From: a virus
DNA: 41,865 nucleotides
Direction: 5' to 3' (one strand)
Virus record (IMG/VR): IMGVR_UViG_3300046512_000067
Span: 1-41,865 of that record
This document shows, piece by piece, positions 30,755 to 37,035 of the stretch. Below the pieces are notes generated by a model that saw only the letters and a program-made list of their open reading frames with translations, was not told where the DNA came from and did not search any database. The translations under genes were made by a program, and so were the position numbers. Each line of letters starts with the position of its first letter. The first letter of the stretch is position 1.

Positions 30755-31296
30755 AGATGAGCCTCCTGAAGGCGTGCAGGCCGCCGGTTATTTGCTTGTT
30801 GTTTCGGAGTTGCCCACCGGCAGTTCCAAGGAGCGTAAGGACCGTCGTTGTCTTCCCGGTCTAACGAGTGCCCTGCCGGCCTTTTGCCCATGTCAGCGAC
30901 GAAGCATTCGATGCCGGTTAGACCGTCCTCTCCGTCCGTCCATCGCTTGCAGACCGTGATGCCTCGCGCTCCGTAATCCTTGAACGCGGGATCGTCTTCA
31001 TGGAAACAGCGATGCATCATCTTGTAATAGGTGTTGGCCAGAGGGTGCCGTCCAATCCTGCGGCTGGTGAAGCCATGGATGGTGTTTGAGGAGGAGAGCA
31101 CTTCCATATGACGGCAGCCGCAGGATGATGTGTGGCCGGACCGAAGCTTAGTGACCGTGGTTCTTGTTTCACCACCGCAATCGCATCTGCAGAGCCAAAG
31201 AGCCGACTTGGCTGGCGTGCTGCCGTCTCGGCGAACAACTACCAATCTATTGAACCGCTCTCCGACAGGGTTGCTGACATTGTGTGCTTTGGTCAT
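30751..31296 (-). CDS. HNH endonuclease (zinc-binding)
   Basis: A 181-residue protein started at 31296 (MTKAHNVSNP) after GAGG. The N-terminal half has the CRCDCGG...HTSSCGC zinc knuckle. A central LANTYYKMMHRCFHEDDPAF segment is followed by KDYGARGITVCKRW. The HNH-like core is GHSLDREDNDGPYAPWNCRW followed by ATPKQQANN. This combination is common in free-standing phage homing endonucleases. It overlaps the resolvase start, separating it from the CtrA-like gene. Confidence 0.9.
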   Translation of the reverse strand: MTKAHNVSNPVGERFNRLVVVRRDGSTPAKSALWLCRCDCGGETRTTVTKLRSGHTSSCGCRHMEVLSSSNTIHGFTSRRIGRHPLANTYYKMMHRCFHEDDPAFKDYGARGITVCKRWTDGEDGLTGIECFVADMGKRPAGHSLDREDNDGPYAPWNCRWATPKQQANNRRPARLQEAHL

Positions 31297-31306
31297 GGCG
31301 CGCACC

Positions 31307-31879
31307 TCAGACTAGCGACAGAAGGCGCTTGTAGTGGCGCTCTACGGCCATGAACGGCATCTTCATGATGGATGCACAGGCTGCGACCTTGTACTTGCGG
31401 CGCATCAGGTCGAGGAGCTGCTTATCGTGCTCGGCGCGCCAACGCTGAGCCGAGCCTGGTGTGCGAATGCGGATGCTGGAGTCCTTGATGGCGTTGCCCT
31501 CGGAGGCGTCGGCCATCACGATCTTGTAGCCTTTGCCCCAGATCGTTTCGACAACCAGGCCCACATCAGCCAGCGCCGGACGGATTTTGCAGATCATCAC
31601 GTCAATGATCTTCATGTCCGGACCTTCGCCGTGCTCGTCTAGGAAGACGTCCGAGTAGATGGTCCCCTTCTCCGCCATGCGCGGGAAGCAGTCGATCAGG
31701 TACTTGGCGAGGGTGAACTGCTGACGACTGAGTTTCACCGTCTTGTCGCCGTTGGTGATCTGGCAACCGATGGTGTCGACCAGGATGTTAACATCGTCGA
31801 CGAACTGCAGGCAGCACGGGCAAATGATGGAATTGCGCTTGGCTGGCGCGATCTCTTGGTCAACTACATCCGCTTGCAT
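31307..31879 (-). CDS. CtrA-like winged-helix DNA-binding protein
   Basis: A 190-residue protein started at 31879 (AGAGG upstream); a second ATG at 31915 is possible. Residues 20-23 are CPCC. Residues 35-122 form an OmpR/PhoB-type winged helix: VKLSRQQFTLAKYLIDCF, a YSDVF turn, and MKIIDVMICKIRPAL followed by VETIWGKGYKIV. This is very close to the end of CtrA, which has KIIDVFICKLRKKL and VETVWGRGY. No receiver domain with a phosphorylatable Asp is present. A C-terminal helix set (RKYKVAACASIMKMPFMAVE) may be a second DNA-binding motif. It probably acts as a transcription regulator and could bind host CtrA-type sites. Confidence 0.8.
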   Translation of the reverse strand: MQADVVDQEIAPAKRNSIICPCCLQFVDDVNILVDTIGCQITNGDKTVKLSRQQFTLAKYLIDCFPRMAEKGTIYSDVFLDEHGEGPDMKIIDVMICKIRPALADVGLVVETIWGKGYKIVMADASEGNAIKDSSIRIRTPGSAQRWRAEHDKQLLDLMRRKYKVAACASIMKMPFMAVERHYKRLLSLV

Positions 31880-31970
31880 TGGAACCTCTTGCAGGGGAGA
31901 GAGAAAGAGCCGCATTCGCGCGGCGAGTTAGGCGGCCGGTCTTGGGAGGTCAGCAGCCGCCTTGAAACCA

Positions 31971-32516
31971 TCAGTCTTCGTCGTCTTCGTCGTCTTCGGG
32001 AGGTGCTTCGATGTCCGCTTGCTCATTGATGCGAGCGAGGAGATCGGGGACGGTGGTATCGTACTCGGCCTTTCCAGCGTCATACGAAGCCAGCCACAGC
32101 TTGTCGTCTGAACTTCCACCGTCATAACCAGAGACCCGGTCGAGACCGTTGAGGCCGGCGAAGAAGCCTTTCGCCTGAATCATCCCTTCTTGGTCAACGC
32201 GGTCTACGCGGGTGAAGAGGTCGCCCTTGATGGAAGGATCTGGGATAAGGCCGAGGTACGCCAGGTTTTCCATGTCGCGCTTCAGCTTGTCGACGGGCTT
32301 CTGTTGGTCCTCTGTGTTGAAGGACTTCAGAAGGTGATCGAGCTGCGAGGATGGGATGCCGGCAGCCTTAGCGTTGAGCCGGTTAGCCTTCTTCCGTTCC
32401 TTGAGGGCTCTGTCCTGCGCGTCCACATCGCGATCAAGGCGGTGGTAGTAAGCGAGCGTAACCCGCCGTTCCTTCTCCGCCTTCGAGTTGTCGCCAATAG
32501 CTGCGGCAGCAGTCAT
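31971..32516 (-). CDS. Hypothetical protein, 181 aa
   Basis: A conserved-looking but unnamed protein. Its N-terminal 110 residues are charged and helical (KEERRVTLAYYHRLDRDVDA-like pattern, KKANRLNAKAAGIPSSQLDH). Residues 115-150 (GFFAGLNGLDRVSGYDGGSS) have a Gly/Asp cluster reminiscent of ribosome-modulation-factor-like modules, and the tail is very acidic (EDDEDDED). It lies between the HNH-AP2 and CtrA-like genes. A DNA-mimic or DNA-bound role is possible given the acidic end, but unproven. Confidence 0.7.
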   Translation of the reverse strand: MTAAAAIGDNSKAEKERRVTLAYYHRLDRDVDAQDRALKERKKANRLNAKAAGIPSSQLDHLLKSFNTEDQQKPVDKLKRDMENLAYLGLIPDPSIKGDLFTRVDRVDQEGMIQAKGFFAGLNGLDRVSGYDGGSSDDKLWLASYDAGKAEYDTTVPDLLARINEQADIEAPPEDDEDDED

Positions 32517-32517
32517 A

Positions 32518-33096
32518 TCAATCTCCGATCAGGTTGAGGGATGCGTTCGTGCGAGCGAACTCGCCATGGAGACGAGTAACCGCGGCGTCATATGCGCGAG
32601 CGCAGTCTTCCTCGTTTTCGTGGATGCCGAGGTATTCGTAGCGGCCTTGAAACCTGACCTGCGAGAAGAACTTTCCGGTGCATTTGTGGACGTAGACGCC
32701 CTTCAGGCCGCTCCTCGCCACTACCTTTCGGCGGTTGCATAGGTTCTTGCTTGCGTCTGCATCGCGAAGGTTCTTCGCGCGGTTGTTCTTCCGGTTACCG
32801 TCTTTGTGGTCGACAAGGTCTGGGTAGTACCCATAGTGAAGAGCGAAGCAGACGCGATGAACCAGAGCCGCGTACTTCTTTCCGTCGATGACGAAAGCGA
32901 CCTGCAGATAGCCCTTGCAGTGCGGAGAACCGGCGACTTTGCCAGCATGCGATGCATTGAAAATGGCAACGCCTGGGTGGTCACCATGCCGCCGGTTCCA
33001 CGTCAGCAAGCCAGTGCCATGGTCGTACGAGAACAGCTCTCTCAACTCCGCAACAGTTGGTTCACGCTGCTTTCTAATGGCGCCGACGTTGCTCAT
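32518..33096 (-). CDS. HNH-AP2 homing endonuclease
   Basis: A 192-residue free-standing homing endonuclease. It begins with a phage-HNH start (ELRELFSYDHGTGLLTWNRR). The HNH core is VHRVCFALHYGYYPDLVDHK followed by DGNRKNNRAKNLRDA and an N-rich turn. The AP2 DNA-binding domain follows: SGLKGVYVHKCTGKFFSQVR, then GRYEYLGIHENEEDCARAYD. Such proteins recognise and cut phage DNA at an intron-less allele. It sits among short regulatory genes and is not flanked by any visible intron. Confidence 0.95.
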   Translation of the reverse strand: MSNVGAIRKQREPTVAELRELFSYDHGTGLLTWNRRHGDHPGVAIFNASHAGKVAGSPHCKGYLQVAFVIDGKKYAALVHRVCFALHYGYYPDLVDHKDGNRKNNRAKNLRDADASKNLCNRRKVVARSGLKGVYVHKCTGKFFSQVRFQGRYEYLGIHENEEDCARAYDAAVTRLHGEFARTNASLNLIGD

Positions 33097-33101
33097 TCTC
33101 G

Positions 33102-33554
33102 CTACCTTCCTTTTGGTTGTTGGAGAGATCGTTGAGCGGCTGAGCGCGCAGCGTTGACCCGCGCGTCCAAACCCTCAACTTCATCAATAAAATCCGCCAC
33201 AGCGTCATGACCGTAGGCCTCCTCGATAGCCTGGATGTCGTTCTGGATTTGGGTCATGAGAGAGTGGCAAAGGTTCAGGTAGGCGAGCCGGATGCGCTTG
33301 CAGAGCAAGACATCCATGACTTTCCGCTGCCCCTTCATGAGCCGCTTGAAGCTGGTCGCCGTCATTCCGCATTGACGGGCAACCTTGGTCAGGGCGCGCT
33401 CTTCGTCGCCCCAACCTGCGCACTCTCTCTTGAACATCTTCTGGGCGACCAATCTCGCCTCTTCTGGGCTATATGCGTCGACTAATGACATCGCTTTCGC
33501 CTCTTTCCCTGTTTTAAAATCGACTACGTTTTGATGAGTTTCTGCACACTTCAT
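33102..33554 (-). CDS. HTH-like hypothetical protein
   Basis: Up to 150 residues from the ATG at 33554; a second ATG (33491) would give 129 residues and has AGAGG upstream. The region ALTKVARQCGMTATSFKRLM looks like a helix-turn-helix followed by a basic arm (KGQRKVMDVLLCKRIRLAYL). The C-terminal part is helical (HSLMTQIQNDIQAIEEAYGH). It might be a small transcription factor. The start choice is open. Confidence 0.6.
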   Translation of the reverse strand: MKCAETHQNVVDFKTGKEAKAMSLVDAYSPEEARLVAQKMFKRECAGWGDEERALTKVARQCGMTATSFKRLMKGQRKVMDVLLCKRIRLAYLNLCHSLMTQIQNDIQAIEEAYGHDAVADFIDEVEGLDARVNAARSAAQRSLQQPKGR

Positions 33555-33562
33555 GTTCGCCA

Positions 33563-33590
33563 GCCCTGATAGAGTTCTCCTTGTCAGGGC
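33563..33590 (-). promoter_or_regulatory. Hairpin upstream of the HTH-like gene
   Basis: GCCCTGA (33563-33569) and TCAGGGC (33584-33590) form a 7-bp stem whose loop, on the minus strand, contains AAGGAG. It lies 9 to 36 bases before the ATG at 33554. It could be an RNA element acting on translation of that gene, or a processing site. A U-run is absent, so termination is unlikely. Confidence 0.35.
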
Positions 33591-33608
33591 GGCGGTACTG
33601 GTACTGAG

Positions 33609-33824
33609 TTACCCGTCGACTGACTGGTAGGAAGCCCGAACGCTTAGATTGGAACCCGAGGCATCTGGGCACTGAAAATGAGAGAATTGGAGAGCGCCTT
33701 CGGGCGCCCCAGAAATGGAATTATCGGTTGGCTTCTCTTTCTTGCCGAAGAGAGCCCGAGCGCAGAGACCGAAAAAGCATGCGCCGCCAATGCAGAAGAG
33801 AAGACCTTGAAAGAAGACGGTCAT
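33609..33824 (-). CDS. Small membrane protein
   Basis: A 71-residue protein started at the ATG at 33824 (MTVFFQGL) with GGGAGG 8 bases upstream; the upstream TTG is not needed. Residues 3-27 are hydrophobic (VFFQGLLFCIGGACFFGLCA) and the rest polar, with KKEKPTDNS. It could be a membrane-bound accessory protein. It is separated from the preceding gene by only 2 bases. No family recognised. Confidence 0.65.
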   Translation of the reverse strand: MTVFFQGLLFCIGGACFFGLCARALFGKKEKPTDNSISGAPEGALQFSHFQCPDASGSNLSVRASYQSVDG

Positions 33825-33826
33825 GC

Positions 33827-34009
33827 TCAAAACCTCCCCTGCTTCGCCGGACGATCGCCATGAGCCTCGACGGCTTGCTGCGCCTGGATGTCTTCCGGGA
33901 ACTCGTCAGCGAAGCGTTGGCGGAAGTCTTCGAGCCATTCAGACCCGACCGGTTCCGGCTGCAGTGCCTGGCGCTGGAGATGGCGAGCGGCGTCTATCGA
34001 GGAGGTCAT
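33827..34009 (-). CDS. Hypothetical protein, 60 aa
   Basis: A small acidic-to-neutral protein beginning MTSSIDAARHLQRQALQPEP, with a LEDFRQRFADEFPEDIQAQQ helix. The ATG at 34009 overlaps the upstream stop (ATGA), and the gene's end contains the ribosome site of the next one. The tight coupling supports translation. No function can be assigned from the sequence. Confidence 0.65.
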   Translation of the reverse strand: MTSSIDAARHLQRQALQPEPVGSEWLEDFRQRFADEFPEDIQAQQAVEAHGDRPAKQGRF

Positions 34010-34356
34010 GCACCGCTCCCGCAGTCTTCGAGGATGAATGCCGGGGTATCGCCGCCCCGGCTCGGCCCTGTCGCGCCGTTGTCATCGGATGCTTTCGCTT
34101 GGAATGGATGCTCAGGTGTGACGAAGTGCTGCCAAGCGACAGGAACCTCGTTCACGCCCAGCCCTGCCCACCGAGCGGGGCTGAATTTCGTTTTCTCAAG
34201 CCAGTAGGACTTGATGACCCGGCCGCATTGCGTAGCCAGCCACACCGGAGCGATGACCGTTTCGGCGAAGGGCTTCTCTTCACCCTTGACCGTCCGGACG
34301 ATCGTCACGGACTTGCCGCGAGGGGCGGCGCTGATGTCGTGGTTCCAGATGCTCAT
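34006..34356 (-). CDS. DUF551-like protein
   Basis: A 116-residue protein started at 34356 (MSIWNHDISAAPRG), coupled by ATGA to the HNH stop and with GGAGGG upstream. WNHDISAAPRGKSVTI at the start and a VAWQHF end give the general W-x-x-I-x-x-A-P-x-G ... P-x-x-W form of the DUF551 domain. A VIAPVWLATQCGRVIKSYWL strand pair is in the middle. It is the second such domain in this genome; the other is at the circular join. Domain function is unknown. Confidence 0.7.
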   Translation of the reverse strand: MSIWNHDISAAPRGKSVTIVRTVKGEEKPFAETVIAPVWLATQCGRVIKSYWLEKTKFSPARWAGLGVNEVPVAWQHFVTPEHPFQAKASDDNGATGPSRGGDTPAFILEDCGSGA

Positions 34357-35156
34357 GATGCCGCCCTCCCCGCTGGACGCCCCGCAGCCCTCAAAACTGA
34401 GGGCTGTATGGCGTCGGAAACTCCGACATCGTCGATGATCCACTCGTCCGGACCTTCAACCGGCCGGAAGTCAGTCTCGTCCCAATTCCCCTTCCCCATG
34501 TTGCATTCGTCGCACAGGATCTGGAGGTTCGATCGGTCGAGCCGCAGGTGCCAGTATTTGGAGATCGGCTTGATATGATCGACGCAGATGCGGACCGGAT
34601 TGCCAGAGGCGTCCTTCATGCCGGGAGTAGCGCCGCAGCACTGGCAGGAGCGACCATGTTCCTTGATCGCCTCCATTCGGAGCGTGCGCCATTCCCAGGA
34701 TTGATAGAATTCGTCCTTGGCAGCGACAGAGGGCCGAATAGATTTTTTGAGTTTTGGCTTGCGGATGGCTGGCTTGCTTGGGTCTGCCAGATTCTGGCCT
34801 TTGGCCTTCGCATTGGCCTGAATTTGATCGAACGAAACAACCTCATGCAGTTTCATTCCGATGGCTTCGTAAAATCCACGGCGATTGACTGCTTCGATCA
34901 TCCGGACGCGCCAACCCACAGTATGAGCGCCGATCGTCCCTTGAATGCGATGGACGGCATCGATGAAACCTTCATTCGACTGCCGGCACATGCCGGTTAC
35001 GAATTCGATTGCCGTCCAGAACGTGTCCTCGGTCTTGAAGTAGCTCTTGTGAACGCCGAACCGGCCGGTGGTCATCTCGATCAACGAAACGACAGATTTT
35101 TGCGTGCCCCTATGCAGGGCGTAGCCGAGGAATCTCTTTGCCTTCTTCCCGCTCAC
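34353..35156 (-). CDS. HNH endonuclease with N-terminal extension
   Basis: A 267-residue protein starting with GTG at 35156, supported by GGGAGG 7 bases upstream and a 4-base overlap with the Cro-like stop. Residues 1-140 form an unassigned domain (LGYALHRGTQKSVVSLIEMT, FYEAIGMKLHEVVSF). Residues 145-235 are a classic HNH: WEWRTLRMEAIKEHGRSCQC, then VDHIKPISKYWHLRLDRSNL and CDECN. This family often accompanies phage early genes. It may be a nuclease for host DNA degradation or homing. The uncharacterised N-domain is notable. Confidence 0.85.
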   Translation of the reverse strand: MSGKKAKRFLGYALHRGTQKSVVSLIEMTTGRFGVHKSYFKTEDTFWTAIEFVTGMCRQSNEGFIDAVHRIQGTIGAHTVGWRVRMIEAVNRRGFYEAIGMKLHEVVSFDQIQANAKAKGQNLADPSKPAIRKPKLKKSIRPSVAAKDEFYQSWEWRTLRMEAIKEHGRSCQCCGATPGMKDASGNPVRICVDHIKPISKYWHLRLDRSNLQILCDECNMGKGNWDETDFRPVEGPDEWIIDDVGVSDAIQPSVLRAAGRPAGRAAS

Positions 35157-35356
35157 TCTGCAGCCTCCCGCGCCGGACGGAACGCGTCTGGCACAAGCTG
35201 CTCGCGAGGAATGCCGGTGAACTCAGACACTTCTGGGAGATATTCGACCGGCACAGATTTCCACTGCGAGACGGTCGACGGCCTCAGGCAGAGGCGTTCA
35301 GCCAGTCTGATTTGCGCGCCACGATTTGCTTTGAAATATTCAACGAGCTTTTCCAT
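35153..35356 (-). CDS. Cro-like / YdaS-type helix-turn-helix protein
   Basis: A 67-residue DNA-binding protein (MEKLVEYFKANRGAQIRLAE) whose helix-turn-helix is AERLCLRPSTVSQWKS; the rest (VPVEYLPEVSEFTGIPREQL) is the typical YdaS/Cro C-terminal part. It is the first leftward gene of the lytic operon and diverges from the C1-like repressor. No ribosome site is seen before its ATG; its transcript may be leaderless. Cro-like proteins block repressor transcription and commit the phage to lysis. Confidence 0.85.
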   Translation of the reverse strand: MEKLVEYFKANRGAQIRLAERLCLRPSTVSQWKSVPVEYLPEVSEFTGIPREQLVPDAFRPAREAAE

Positions 35357-35365
35357 GCGTTGCAG

Positions 35366-35416
35366 TTTCAGTCAAAACGAAATTTCAGTCAAGAGGAAAT
35401 TTCAGTCAAACGCTAT
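35366..35416. promoter_or_regulatory. Operator cluster between Cro-like and C1-like genes: three 17-bp direct repeats
   Basis: TTTCAGTC begins at 35366, 35383 and 35400, exactly 17 bases apart; the units read TTTCAGTCAAAACGAAA, TTTCAGTCAAGAGGAAA and TTTCAGTCAAACGCTAT. On the minus strand each contains TTGACT, a good -35 word. A TTGACT at 35392-35387 followed by 17 bases gives GAAACT (35369-35364), a weak -10 seven bases before the cro ATG. The first unit recurs identically at 36995. The sites are the likely binding sites of the C1-like and/or Cro-like proteins. Confidence 0.75.
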
Positions 35417-35452
35417 GGAGTGAATCTTTGCTGCTATGCGACAATTAAAATC

Positions 35453-35887
35453 ATGGGAACCAGGAAGAAATTGACGCCGTCAGATGATGGAAAACCGCGC
35501 CACTTCATCAAGGAGTGGCGGAACAAGCGCCGGATGACGCTAGAACAGCTCGCAAACGCTGTTGATCTAGCGGTGTCGAGTATTTCTCAGCTCGAACGAG
35601 GGCAGCAAGGGTACAGCCAAGCGACGCTTGAAGCTCTCGCTGCCGCCCTCGGATGCAGTCCCGTGGACTTGATTTCACGCCCGCCAGATAATGACAATGC
35701 TTGGCGCGCGAAAGTCACAGAGGCCGTTCACCTCGCTCAAGAAGCCGGTGTCGACCGGCAAGACGTTATGGATGAATTTCTCGAGGTAATGCGACGCGTT
35801 CGAGAGCTGGAGAAGGCTCATCCTGAACGAATTCCAGAAGCGATCGAGGCTGCTCGACGATTACTGAACCAGTCTGACACTGACTGA
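35453..35887 (+). CDS. C1-like repressor, Xre-family HTH
   Basis: A 144-residue protein started at the ATG at 35453. Residues 17-75 form an Xre helix-turn-helix (MTLEQLANAVDLAVSSISQL, ERGQQGYSQATLEALAAALG, CSPVDL). The C-terminal part is helical and charged (EAGVDRQDVMDEFLEVMRRV) and has no LexA/S24 peptidase domain, so RecA-triggered self-cleavage is not expected. No ribosome site precedes the ATG, which suggests a leaderless message, as known for lambda cI. It is divergent from the Cro-like gene across the operator cluster and would maintain lysogeny. Confidence 0.85.
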   Translation: MGTRKKLTPSDDGKPRHFIKEWRNKRRMTLEQLANAVDLAVSSISQLERGQQGYSQATLEALAAALGCSPVDLISRPPDNDNAWRAKVTEAVHLAQEAGVDRQDVMDEFLEVMRRVRELEKAHPERIPEAIEAARRLLNQSDTD

Positions 35888-36210
35888 GTTTGTCGCAGAG
35901 AAGGCATCCGAGAACCAGGTTATAAGCCCTTCTCTCACTCGCGCTCATTTTCCCAATTAATTGGTAGATCGCGGTTGCATCACCGGCAACGGGGTTGCTG
36001 ATTTCCGTTTTTTGTCCAGGCTCCGTCGCACTCAGACACCCCATGATTTTCAACCCCCACACACACAAAACCGAGAACATACTAGGAACCAATTCCCACG
36101 ACCGTCAATTGGTAAATCCCGCATCCCGAATATAGGATGGCACATCTGAGGCACATCCGCACCATACTTGCACCATTTTCAGCCTACACTATTTCCGCCA
36201 TAAGGCGCTC
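35888..36210. other. 323-bp intergenic region with AATTGGT palindromes
   Basis: No convincing gene. It contains a perfect 12-bp palindrome CCAATTAATTGG at 35953-35964, and an inverted pair ACCAATT (36088-36094) / AATTGGT (36107-36113). The two right-hand parts share a longer word, AATTGGTAGATCGCG at 35959 and AATTGGTAAATCCCG at 36107. Such paired half-sites are what a dimeric regulator would bind. The region separates the C1-like gene from the Arc-type gene. A leftward frame overlapping the C1 3' end (35766-36092) is listed under rejected items. Confidence 0.55.
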
Positions 36211-36465
36211 ATGCCTCAGATCGATGATCCCAGACACAACTTGCGTTTGACACTGGAACTAAAGAGAAAGCTTGCGCACTCGGCTGTCGACAACGGCCGG
36301 TCGATGAATGCTGAAATCCTGGCTCGTCTGGAAGCATCGTTCTCTCCCGATACCAAGCGCGAGATAGAAAATCTCCTCAAGACAATTACCGAGTTGGAAG
36401 CTTCGAAGCAGAAAGAAGCTTTCGAGCTGCTGGCCAAAGCTGCTGAAATACTCAGCCGGCGTTAG
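36211..36465 (+). CDS. Arc-type ribbon-helix-helix regulator
   Basis: An 84-residue protein. NLRLTLELKRKLAHSAVDNG (residues 10-29), then RSMNAEILARLEASF give the ribbon strand and two helices of the Arc/Mnt family. A leucine-rich C-terminal helix (IENLLKTITELEASKQKEAF) may support tetramer assembly. P22 itself carries Arc and Mnt in its immI region, so this may control an antirepressor-type function, or the palindromes just upstream. AAGG lies 7 bases before the ATG. It is alone between two non-coding stretches. Confidence 0.85.
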   Translation: MPQIDDPRHNLRLTLELKRKLAHSAVDNGRSMNAEILARLEASFSPDTKREIENLLKTITELEASKQKEAFELLAKAAEILSRR

Positions 36466-36659
36466 CGGCACGATTTTTGGGGAAATTTTACTTACAATGC
36501 ATAATTGCATAGCATGCTTGTGAATATCCTTAATTTCTTGTTCCCTCCCTTCCAGTTATTCCCCTCAGAGCAAGAATCTAAGAACAAAGAACTCTTTCCG
36601 TATTTCATCTTTCCGTATTTCGTCTGCCAACCATGTCATAGGTGGTTCTGCCAGCTATG
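36466..36659. other. AT-rich intergenic region with repeats (possible origin or control region)
   Basis: About 190 bases, markedly richer in A and T than its surroundings, with no convincing gene. It holds the inverted repeat ATGCA/TGCAT at 36497-36510. At its right end are two tandem repeat families, described separately. It lies between the Arc-type and winged-helix genes. Its composition and repeats would suit a replication origin or a regulator binding region, but no defined origin motif is recognised. Confidence 0.45.
36593..36622. repeat. Tandem 15-bp repeat TCTTTCCGTATTTC(A/G)
   Basis: Two copies, 36593-36607 and 36608-36622, differ only in the last base. They lie directly before the second repeat pair and close to the winged-helix gene end. 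Confidence 0.8.
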
Positions 36660-36667
36660 TCATAGGT
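36624..36667. repeat. Direct 20-bp repeat CTGCCARCYATGTCATAGGT, period 24
   Basis: Copies at 36624-36643 and 36648-36667 differ at two positions. The second copy overlaps the stop codon of the winged-helix gene. Spaced repeats next to a small DNA-binding gene resemble iterons of replication origins, though two copies are few. Confidence 0.8.
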
Positions 36668-36968
36668 CTAGGCTGTAGACGCTCGGTCGCCCTGGCTGCC
36701 TTCTGACGATGATGAACTCCTCGTCTTCCAGCTCCTTTAACGCTCTCGCGATCTGGCGAACGGATATACCGAGATCCTTCGCCATCCTTTTCATCGCCGG
36801 ATAAGTGAACGGCCTCTTCGAACTCAATCGAAGCGCAATGTAGACGCCCGCCAGCTTGCCGTTGCGGCTCACAAAGCCATTGCTGACGAGTTGACGCATC
36901 CAAGCGTCCCGACGCCGCAACCATTTCCCCGCAGGCTCGCCACGGTCATTTTCAGTCGATCCATTCAT
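36660..36968 (-). CDS. Winged-helix DNA-binding protein
   Basis: A 102-residue protein started at the ATG at 36968 (MNGSTENDRG). The body is helical (KWLRRRDAWMRQLVSNGFVS), then ALRLSSKRPFTYPAMKRMAK and LGISVRQIARALKELEDEEF followed by a beta wing (IIVRRQPGRPSVYSL). This resembles winged-helix replication or regulatory proteins (HTH_36-like). A TTGACT-N17-TATACC promoter ends 7 bases before the ATG, so the message would be leaderless, and the operator 17-mer covers its -35. It may be a replication initiator or an antirepressor-like control protein. Confidence 0.75.
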   Translation of the reverse strand: MNGSTENDRGEPAGKWLRRRDAWMRQLVSNGFVSRNGKLAGVYIALRLSSKRPFTYPAMKRMAKDLGISVRQIARALKELEDEEFIIVRRQPGRPSVYSLDL

Positions 36969-36975
36969 GGTTCCG

Positions 36976-37004
36976 GGTATAGGCCCGAAATCAATTTCAG
37001 TCAA
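36976..37004 (-). promoter_or_regulatory. Leftward sigma-70-type promoter of the winged-helix gene
   Basis: On the minus strand TTGACT (37004-36999) and TATACC (36981-36976) are separated by 17 bases. The -10 box ends 7 bases before the ATG at 36968, so transcription would start at about the start codon (leaderless). The -35 lies in the operator 17-mer at 36995-37011, so the repressor would block it. Confidence 0.7.
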
Positions 37005-37035
37005 AACGAAATTTTTGATTGACTGAATTTCAGTC
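36995..37035. promoter_or_regulatory. Second operator cluster: 17-mer plus 15-bp palindrome
   Basis: TTTCAGTCAAAACGAAA at 36995-37011 is identical to the first repeat at 35366-35382. At 37021-37035, GACTGAATTTCAGTC is a perfect palindrome with 7-bp arms around one base, made of the same TTCAGTC half-site. The two elements lie between divergent promoters and would let one repressor shut off both. This parallels lambda OL/OR. Confidence 0.8.

Noticed and set aside
34548-35423. 291-aa rightward frame opposite the HNH and Cro-like genes
   Set aside because: It crosses two well-supported leftward genes and the operator cluster, so it is a shadow.
35766-36092. Leftward 108-aa frame opposite the C1 3' end
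   Set aside because: Its middle (IYQLIGKMSASERRAYNLVL) looks protein-like and an internal ATG has a G-rich stretch upstream. Against it, 122 bases are antisense to the repressor, it lies across palindromes, and no family is recognised. It stays possible as a small antisense gene.
36443-36480. Terminator after the Arc-type gene
   Set aside because: GCCG and CGGC followed by ATTTTT give only a four-pair stem, too weak to call.
36593-36667. CRISPR-like array
   Set aside because: Only two copies of each of two unrelated units, with no regular spacers and no cas genes.
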